NCBI RefSeq assembly: GCF_000013885.1
Contig: NC_007964.1
Span: 1 to 64,000 of the forward strand
Length of the DNA: 64,000 nucleotides
Direction: 5' to 3'
DNA from: Nitrobacter hamburgensis X14
GTDB lineage: Bacteria > Pseudomonadota > Alphaproteobacteria > Rhizobiales > Xanthobacteraceae
Shown here: positions 58,486 to 64,000 of the stretch, piece by piece
Numbering within the stretch: position 1 is the stretch's first letter
Layout of the letters: each line of letters opens with the position of its first letter
The notes under the pieces: generated by a model
The model's database searches: none
Told to the model about the DNA's origin: nothing
The model's input: only the letters and a program-made list of their open reading frames with translations
Program-made: the position numbers and the translations under genes

Positions 58486-58866
58486 AGCCGTTCTCGATTA
58501 CGCTGAATCAACACGATATCCGGCGCCATCCGCGGCATAGCCGTCCGAAGAACGGCGTTGCTTCCGTTCGCCTATGACCCGCGTATCCATCTTCTTTCAG
58601 AGATGATGGATTGCCAGGTCAAGCCCGGCGATGACGGATAATCGGGATGATGTTTCCGCCCAAGCGTGAAACCCTTTGGGCTCATTTGTCGCAACTTTTA
58701 CGAAAATCGTTTCGGAAATGTCGCGGCCACGCATTTTTCCATCGCCGAATTCCCGTTCACGGTCTGGACTCTTACCCCTCGAGTCCGGTTAAGCATAATG
58801 TTGGTCGATTCGCGAACGGCGAGCATTTTTCCCGGTCGTATATCGTCGTGCGGTTTTGGGGCAAAC
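58486..58866. other. dut-divL intergenic region
   Basis: 381 bases. The divL frame is open back to 58666, but the codons before 58867 do not look like a protein start and would place 67 odd residues before the signal segment. A half-palindrome (GATTGCCAGGTCAAGCCCGG, 58609-58628) related to the infB-rbfA repeat is present. The promoter of divL is probably here. Confidence 0.55.
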
Positions 58867-61383
58867 ATGTCGGACGTAGTCGCGGTGATGCGTCGGACCT
58901 TGCTGTCATGCACTTCGCTGGTGCCGGGCGGCATCGCCGGTGCTGGCGCGGCATGCCTCGTCGACATATCGCCCGCATGGGCCACGGAACCGGGCTTGTC
59001 CGAGCGGCTGATCCAGACCTTCACGAATCTCAGCAGGCCGGATCTGACTGCGCTGGCGCTGGCGCTGGGCGTGCTCGGTTTCTCGGTGGTCGCCGCTATC
59101 CTCCTGATGCGCACGCGCATCCGCGCCGCCGCGAACGAACAGCGGCTGCGCACCGAAATCCGCGAACTTCAATCGGACGCCGACCGCTTTCGCGCGCTAT
59201 TGTTCGCAGAACCGCAGGTTTTGATTTCCTGGGGTGCGGGCGAGGACCGCCCCCAAATCAGCGGCGACATCGCGCTGCTGTTGCCGCAGGATGCAAAACC
59301 GCCTTTGCGGATTCTTGCGTTCGGCACCTGGCTGCCACCCGAACCGGCGTTGCAGATGGATCATGCGGTCGATGCGCTGCGTAACGCCGGGGAAGGTTTT
59401 CTGCTCAATCTGGTCACGTCGGCGGGGCGGACCGTGGAAGCCATGGGCCGCGCCATCGGCGGCCAGGCCATCGTGCGTATCCGCGACCTCGGCGGATTGC
59501 GGCGCGACCTCGCCGAGACGACGCTGCGCCACAACAGCCTGCTGGCAGAAACCGGGATGCTGCGGGCCTTCGCAGCCGCGGCGCCATGGCCGCTCTGGGC
59601 CCGCGGCGAAGACGGCAACCTCAATTTCGCCAATGCCGCCTATGCGCGCGCCACGGAAGCTGCGAGCGCCACCGATGCAATCCAGCGCAATCTCGAACTG
59701 CTCGACAGCGACGACCGCATCGCGATGGCGCGGGCGCTGAACGACCATGCCGCCTTTGCCGCGCGATTGCCGGTCGTGATCGGCGGCGAGCGACGGATGT
59801 ATGACGTTCACGCGCTCCGGGCTGCAGGCGGAAGCGCCGGCATCGCGCTCGACGCCAGCGAGACCGCGGCGCTGAGCCAGGCACTGGAGCGGATGGCGGA
59901 CGCGCATCGCCGTACCCTCGACCAGTTGTCATCCGGTGTCGCCGTGTTCGACGGCCAGCGGCGGCTTGCGTTCTACAACGATTCCTATCGCCGGCTGTGG
60001 GACCTCGACCGCGCCTTTCTCGACGGCAATCCCAACGATTCCAGCGTGCTCGATCGGCTGCGCGCCGCGCGCAAATTGCCGGAGCAGCCGGACTTCCGCG
60101 CCTGGAAGGCCCGCCTGCACGAAGCCTATCGCGCCAACGAAGCCGCCAAGGACGTCTGGTATCTGCCGGACGGACGCGCGCTCAGCATCGTCACAACGCC
60201 GAACCCCGAAGGCGGCGTCACCTATCTGTTCGACGATGTCACGGAAAGTCTCGAGCTTGCGCGGCGTTACGACCGACTCATCACCGTGCAACGCGAGACC
60301 CTGGACAGCCTGACCGAAGCCGTCGCGGTGTTCGGCAGCAACGGCCGCGCGCAGCTTTTCAACCCGGCCTTCGCCCGGATGTGGAAGCTTTCGCCCGAGG
60401 CGCTCTCGCAGCAGCCGCATATCGATACCGTCGAGGGCTGGTGCAAGCCGCTATTCGACGACGACGACGCGTGGCAGACGATCCGCAACGCCGTCACCGG
60501 CATCGACAATCGAAGCGCGGTGCGGCTCAAGCTCGAGCGCAAGGACGGCAGCGTGCTGGACTGCATGACCATGCCGCTGCCCGACGGCGCCACCATGCTG
60601 ACGTTCCACGACATCACCGACAGCGAGAATGTGGAACGCGCGCTGCGCGAGCGCAACGATGCGCTCGAGACCGCCGACCAGATGAAGGTCGATTTCGTCC
60701 ATCACGTCTCGTACGAGCTGCGTTCGCCTTTGACCACCATCATCGGCTTCGCGCACCTCATGAACGATCCCGGCACCGGGCCGCTCACCGAAAAGCAGGC
60801 CCAGTATATCGACTACATTACCTCGTCGACCGACGCGCTGCTGGCGCTGACCAACAATATTCTCGACCTCGCCACCATCGACGCCGGCGCGATGACGCTC
60901 GAGCTCGGGCCGGTCGATGTCCGCAAAACCATCGCGGCGGCAACGGAGGGCATTCAGGACCGCCTGACCCGCGAGCGAATCGTCCTGGAGGTCGATGTCG
61001 ATCCGGACATCGGCAACTTCATCGGCGACGAGCGCCGTATCATTCAGGTCCTCTATAACCTGCTTGCCAACGCCGCCGGCTTCTCGCCGCAGGGCGCCGT
61101 GATCGCGGTGAGCGCCCGGCGCACCGCGCACAGCGTCAGCTTTGCCGTCACGGACGACGGCCCCGGCATTCCGCCTGAGGTCAAGGACAAGGTATTCGAC
61201 TGGTTCGAGAGCCGCGCCAACGGCTCGCGACATCGCGGCGCGGGCCTCGGCCTGTCGCTGGTGCGCTCCTTTGTGGAACTCCATGGCGGGCGCGTGCATT
61301 TCGACCCGACCGTCAAGCGCGGCACCAGGGTCGTCTGCGACTTTCCGCTCGACCAGACCGCGCATCGCAACGCCGCGGAATGA
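58867..61383 (+). CDS. divL: DivL-type sensor kinase with Tyr in the H-box
   Basis: 838-residue membrane protein of the cell-cycle kinase family (DivL works with DivK and CckA in alphaproteobacteria). N-terminal hydrophobic stretch (about 9-38), one membrane helix (60-81), coiled linker, then three PAS-like regions (about 265-350, 360-480, 490-600). The dimerisation/phosphoacceptor helix reads VHHVSYELRSPLTTIIGFAH: the His of the usual SHELR motif is Tyr616. The ATPase domain is intact (NLLANAAGFSPQ, DDGPGIPPE, GAGLGLSLVRSFVE). Start at ATG 58867 (MSDVVAVMRR). The stop overlaps the ATG of the tsaE fusion. Confidence 0.92.
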   Translation: MSDVVAVMRRTLLSCTSLVPGGIAGAGAACLVDISPAWATEPGLSERLIQTFTNLSRPDLTALALALGVLGFSVVAAILLMRTRIRAAANEQRLRTEIRELQSDADRFRALLFAEPQVLISWGAGEDRPQISGDIALLLPQDAKPPLRILAFGTWLPPEPALQMDHAVDALRNAGEGFLLNLVTSAGRTVEAMGRAIGGQAIVRIRDLGGLRRDLAETTLRHNSLLAETGMLRAFAAAAPWPLWARGEDGNLNFANAAYARATEAASATDAIQRNLELLDSDDRIAMARALNDHAAFAARLPVVIGGERRMYDVHALRAAGGSAGIALDASETAALSQALERMADAHRRTLDQLSSGVAVFDGQRRLAFYNDSYRRLWDLDRAFLDGNPNDSSVLDRLRAARKLPEQPDFRAWKARLHEAYRANEAAKDVWYLPDGRALSIVTTPNPEGGVTYLFDDVTESLELARRYDRLITVQRETLDSLTEAVAVFGSNGRAQLFNPAFARMWKLSPEALSQQPHIDTVEGWCKPLFDDDDAWQTIRNAVTGIDNRSAVRLKLERKDGSVLDCMTMPLPDGATMLTFHDITDSENVERALRERNDALETADQMKVDFVHHVSYELRSPLTTIIGFAHLMNDPGTGPLTEKQAQYIDYITSSTDALLALTNNILDLATIDAGAMTLELGPVDVRKTIAAATEGIQDRLTRERIVLEVDVDPDIGNFIGDERRIIQVLYNLLANAAGFSPQGAVIAVSARRTAHSVSFAVTDDGPGIPPEVKDKVFDWFESRANGSRHRGAGLGLSLVRSFVELHGGRVHFDPTVKRGTRVVCDFPLDQTAHRNAAE

Positions 61384-62903
61384 CCGGGCCGTCGACATTC
61401 GCAACCGCGCTCGCCAACGAGACCGCGACCGCGCACCTGATGGCCGACCTCGCACTGCTGATCGGCCCCGGCGACGTCATCACGCTGTCGGGCGATCTCG
61501 GCGCGGGCAAGACCGCCGCCGCCCGCGCCATGATCCGCTATCTTGCCGGCGACGACACGGTCGAGGTGCCGAGCCCGACCTTCACGCTGGCGCAGCATTA
61601 CGATCTGCCGTGCTATCCGCTGCTCCATGCCGATCTCTATCGCATCAATGGCCCCGGCGAACTCGAGGAGATCGGCCTTGCGCCGCTGCCCGACGCCACG
61701 GTGGTGCTGATCGAATGGCCGGAGCGCGCCGCCGGCGCCTTGCCCACTGATCGCATCGACATCGCCATCAGCCACCGCCCGGCGCTCGGATCGGCTGCGC
61801 GCGCCGCCGAAATCACCGGCTACGGCAACGCCGCGGCGCAGGTCGCGCGGCTGGCGGCGCTGCGGCGGTTTCTCGACGACGCCGGATATCTCGACGCCAC
61901 ACGGCAGCACATGGCGGGCGATGCCTCGACGCGCTCCTATGCCCGGTTGATCCGCAGCGACGGCCGCTTCATCCTGATGAACGCGCCGAGGCGGCCCGAC
62001 GGACCCGCGATCCACGACGGCAAGTCCTACAGCGCCGCAGTTCACCTCGCCGAAGACGTGAAGCCCTTCGTCGCCATCGCGCGCGGCTTGCGCGACCACG
62101 GCTTTTCCGCGCCGGCGATCCATCATGCCGATCTGGAGTCGGGATTCCTGATCACCGAAGATTTCGGCAGTGCGGGCTTCGTCGAAGGCACGCCGCCGGC
62201 GCCGATCGCCGAGCGCTACCAGGTCGCCACCGACATGCTGGCGGCATTGCATTGCCGGACGTTGCCCGAAATCCTCCCCGTCGCGCCGCATATCCCCTAC
62301 ACCATTCCGGTGTTCGACACCGAGGCGATGCTGGTCGAGGTGGGCCTGATGCTGGACTGGTATCTGACCGACCGCGGCGTTGAGCCGAGCGACGATCTGC
62401 GCGCGGAATTCATGGCGATGTGGCGCGTTTTGCTGGCGAAACTAGCCGCGGCGCCCAAAACCTGGGTGTTGCGCGATTTCCATTCGCCCAACCTGATCTG
62501 GCTGGAGCAGCGGCGCGACACCGGAAAGGTCGGCGTCATCGACTTTCAGGATACCGTGCTCGGTCCCGCAGCCTACGATCTGGTCTCGCTTTTGCAGGAC
62601 GCGCGGGTGGACGTGCCGGAATCGCTCGAACTCGCCCTTTTGACCCGCTACATGAAGGCGCGGCTGGGATCGGGCCAGCCGTTCGACCCCGCCGGCTTTG
62701 CCGAGCTTTACGCCATCATGTCGGCGCAGCGCAACACGCGGCTGCTGGGCACGTTCGCGCGGCTCAACCGTCGCGACGGCAAGCCGCATTATCTGCGTCA
62801 TCAACCCCGGATCTGGACCTATCTTACCCGCTCGCTGGCCCACCCCGCATTGTCAGCGATCAGGGCCTGGCATCAGGCTCACGTTCCACCTCCGTCGGAC
62901 TGA
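61380..62903 (+). CDS. Fusion of TsaE (tRNA t6A) and AmgK-type aminoglycoside phosphotransferase-fold kinase
   Basis: 507-residue protein. Residues 1 to about 145 form TsaE: Walker A SGDLGAGKTAAARAM (37-51), SPTFTLAQHYDLP, HADLYRINGPGELEEIGLA and LIEWPERA. Residues about 160-507 form a phosphotransferase-fold kinase with MAGDASTRSYARL, the catalytic loop WVLRDFHSPNLIWL (about 361-374) and the DFQD metal loop VIDFQDTVLGPAAYDLVS. This second part resembles AmgK, the MurNAc/GlcNAc anomeric kinase of peptidoglycan recycling. A murU-like gene follows at 63590. ATG overlaps the divL stop. Confidence 0.9.
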   Translation: MTGPSTFATALANETATAHLMADLALLIGPGDVITLSGDLGAGKTAAARAMIRYLAGDDTVEVPSPTFTLAQHYDLPCYPLLHADLYRINGPGELEEIGLAPLPDATVVLIEWPERAAGALPTDRIDIAISHRPALGSAARAAEITGYGNAAAQVARLAALRRFLDDAGYLDATRQHMAGDASTRSYARLIRSDGRFILMNAPRRPDGPAIHDGKSYSAAVHLAEDVKPFVAIARGLRDHGFSAPAIHHADLESGFLITEDFGSAGFVEGTPPAPIAERYQVATDMLAALHCRTLPEILPVAPHIPYTIPVFDTEAMLVEVGLMLDWYLTDRGVEPSDDLRAEFMAMWRVLLAKLAAAPKTWVLRDFHSPNLIWLEQRRDTGKVGVIDFQDTVLGPAAYDLVSLLQDARVDVPESLELALLTRYMKARLGSGQPFDPAGFAELYAIMSAQRNTRLLGTFARLNRRDGKPHYLRHQPRIWTYLTRSLAHPALSAIRAWHQAHVPPPSD

Positions 62904-63002
62904 ACCGTTTTATTTTACGGCTTGTTAGAAATCGCGCCGTAGCCTCCAGGCATTGGATCTATCCGTGGGTCCGCGGCACAGTCTTCCAAGACGGAGCGAA
63001 TC

Positions 63003-63323
63003 ATGGGTGCGGAACGACGCAAGGGCGAACGCGTCACCTTCGAGCGCGGATACGGCGCGCACATGATGGGCATCGACGGCACCTGGCGCCGCAACTGCAC
63101 CATGGAGGATGTATCGGAAACCGGCGCCAAGCTGACCGTCGAAGGTTCCATCGAAGGCCTGCATCTGAAGGAATTCTTCCTGCTACTGTCATCCACGGGC
63201 CTCGCCTATCGCCGCTGCGAGCTGGCCTGGGTCAATGGCGATCAGGTCGGCGTCAATTTCCTGAAGCAGAACGACAAGAAGAAAAAGACCGGCCGGCGCA
63301 ACGACGCCACCGCGGACGCCTGA
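63003..63323 (+). CDS. Small PilZ-domain protein
   Basis: 106-residue protein with one PilZ fold. RRKGERVTFERGYGAHMMGI gives the N-terminal Arg motif region and DVSETGAKLTVEGSIEGL the DxSxxG motif (D at about 38, S at 40, G at 43), both used to bind cyclic di-GMP. The basic Lys/Arg-rich C-terminus is unusual but short. It is placed between the tsaE-amgK fusion and murU, and may be co-transcribed with them or independent. ATG at 63003. Confidence 0.9.
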   Translation: MGAERRKGERVTFERGYGAHMMGIDGTWRRNCTMEDVSETGAKLTVEGSIEGLHLKEFFLLLSSTGLAYRRCELAWVNGDQVGVNFLKQNDKKKKTGRRNDATADA

Positions 63324-63449
63324 TCCGCACCGCCGTTACGCCATCTTCATGTCACGAGTCTGTCATGCCGGGCGGCTATCGCCTGAGCGATCGATGCGAT
63401 TCGCCCGTGTCGTGATATGATTCACTGAACCGACCAGAAGCGCGGACTG

Positions 63450-63580
63450 CTAGAGCCTTTTCGCTTCTGATGGAATCAGAAGCGAGGCTCTATGATTTTG
63501 ATCTGACGCGTTTTCTTCACGCGAACCGGATTCCATCCTCGGGTCAAGCCCGAGGACATGCTTCGCTGGAAAACGCTATG
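63450..63580 (+). repeat. Dispersed two-hairpin element, copy 6, carrying a nested palindrome
   Basis: Consensus helix 1 (CTTCTGAT-GGA-ATCAGAAG) and helix 2 (GCGTTTTC/GAAAACGC), but about 25 extra bases, with CCTCGGGTCAAGCCCGAGG at 63537-63555, interrupt the loop of helix 2. The usual terminal CTCTAG is CTATGA here, and the ATG in it lies in frame with the murU gene. Confidence 0.85.
63537..63555. repeat. Palindrome nested in copy 6
   Basis: CCTCGGG-TCAAG-CCCGAGG, a 7-bp-arm hairpin of the GGGTCAAGCCC type seen in the infB-rbfA repeat. It sits in the apical loop region of helix 2 of copy 6, replacing little of the host sequence. Confidence 0.75.
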
Positions 63581-63589
63581 AGGACGACG

Positions 63590-64000
63590 ATGCCCGTCAC
63601 CCCGACCAAAGCCATGGTGCTCGCCGCGGGCCTCGGCCTGCGGATGCGGCCGCTGACGGAGCGGATGCCGAAGCCGATGGTGCCCGTGGCCGGCAAGCCG
63701 CTGCTCGATCACGTGCTCGACAGGCTGGCGGATGCGGGCATCAGTGAAGCGGTCGTCAACGTACGCTATCTGCCGGATCAGATCATCGATCACGTGGCGC
63801 GCCGCAGCCGGCCACGGGTCATCATTTCCGACGAGCGCGATGAGGTGCTGGGTACCGGCGGCGCCGTGGTGAAGGCGCTGCCGCTGCTCGGCGACGCGCC
63901 GTTCTTCCATCTCAATGCCGACACCATGTGGATCGACGGCGCGCGTCCCAATCTGACGCGGATGACCGAGGCTTTCGATCCCGCGCGCATGGACATCCTG
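63590..64000 (+). CDS. Nucleotidyltransferase, probable MurU (MurNAc-1-P uridylyltransferase), partial
   Basis: Open from ATG 63590 to the window end without a stop; 137 codons are seen. N-terminus MPVTPTKAMVLAAGLGLRMR has the sugar-nucleotidyltransferase signature AAGxGxRxxPLT, followed by MPKPMVPVAGKPLLDHVLDR; GTGGAVVKALP and LNADTMW (the metal-binding NAD in place of D) fit. With the AmgK-type kinase upstream it would complete MurNAc salvage to UDP-MurNAc. An ATG four codons upstream (63578, inside repeat copy 6) is also in frame. GTP/mannose-1-P-type enzymes are the alternative. Confidence 0.85.
   Translation, partial: MPVTPTKAMVLAAGLGLRMRPLTERMPKPMVPVAGKPLLDHVLDRLADAGISEAVVNVRYLPDQIIDHVARRSRPRVIISDERDEVLGTGGAVVKALPLLGDAPFFHLNADTMWIDGARPNLTRMTEAFDPARMDIL

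Overview
The window is a GC-rich, densely packed alphaproteobacterial chromosome segment that opens 106 bases upstream of dnaA. Gene order (dnaA-dnaN-recF-gyrB; tsaB-rimI-fur/mur-miaB-phoH-ybeY-corC-lnt; rimP-nusA-ylxR-infB-rbfA-truB-rpsO-pnp; irr divergent from fabA-fabB-fabI; mutM divergent from ubiE-ubiB-coaBC-dut-divL), an Irr with a GCPW haem motif and a DivL-type kinase point to Hyphomicrobiales, most likely the Bradyrhizobium/Nitrobacter/Rhodopseudomonas group. The species cannot be fixed from the sequence alone.

Layout. 0.1-6.9 kb: replication genes. 7-17.4 kb: mixed genes (FUSC transporter, DUF4336 and DUF1330 proteins, pirin, adenosine kinase-like PfkB protein, murJ, trpS), one IS5-type insertion sequence with a frameshifted transposase, and a universal stress protein. 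17.5-28.8 kb: nfu, a secreted DUF2778 protein, then the tsaB-to-trmB housekeeping run. 28.8-39.5 kb: the rimP-to-pnp transcription/translation operon. 39.7-44.3 kb: oxyR/katG, a GNAT gene broken by an in-frame TGA, and a GST. 44.4-48.5 kb: fatty-acid genes fabI, fabB, fabA facing irr. 48.6-53.2 kb: SH3 protein, 2-hydroxyacid dehydrogenase, MoeB/ThiF-like protein and a secreted protease-like protein. 53.2-64 kb: mutM, ubiE-ubiB, an RHH-CoaBC fusion, dut, divL, a tsaE-amgK fusion, a PilZ protein and the start of murU.

The most notable signals lie partly outside the genes. A dispersed element of about 105 bp occurs six times in intergenic DNA. It can fold into two hairpin modules whose arms change in a compensatory way between copies, and most copies end in CTAG. 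One such CTAG is the target of the IS element and another that of a 77-bp palindromic MITE-like element. A different palindromic element of exactly 48 codons sits in frame inside the N-terminal tail of truB. Protein-level oddities are a FitA/StbC-like ribbon-helix-helix domain fused to CoaBC behind three TATCGA repeats, a Tyr in place of the phospho-accepting His in DivL, a TsaE-AmgK fusion followed by MurU (tRNA t6A synthesis joined to cell-wall sugar recycling), and a trypsin-fold protein that seems to have lost its catalytic His.

Functionally the window is mostly core: replication start, translation (TrpS, InfB, RbfA, RimP, TruB, S15), tRNA modification (TsaB, TsaE, MiaB, TrmB), envelope building (MurJ, Lnt, AmgK/MurU, fatty acids), ubiquinone and CoA synthesis, and iron/manganese/peroxide control (Irr, Fur/Mur, OxyR). 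No CRISPR array, prophage, tRNA or rRNA gene was recognised.
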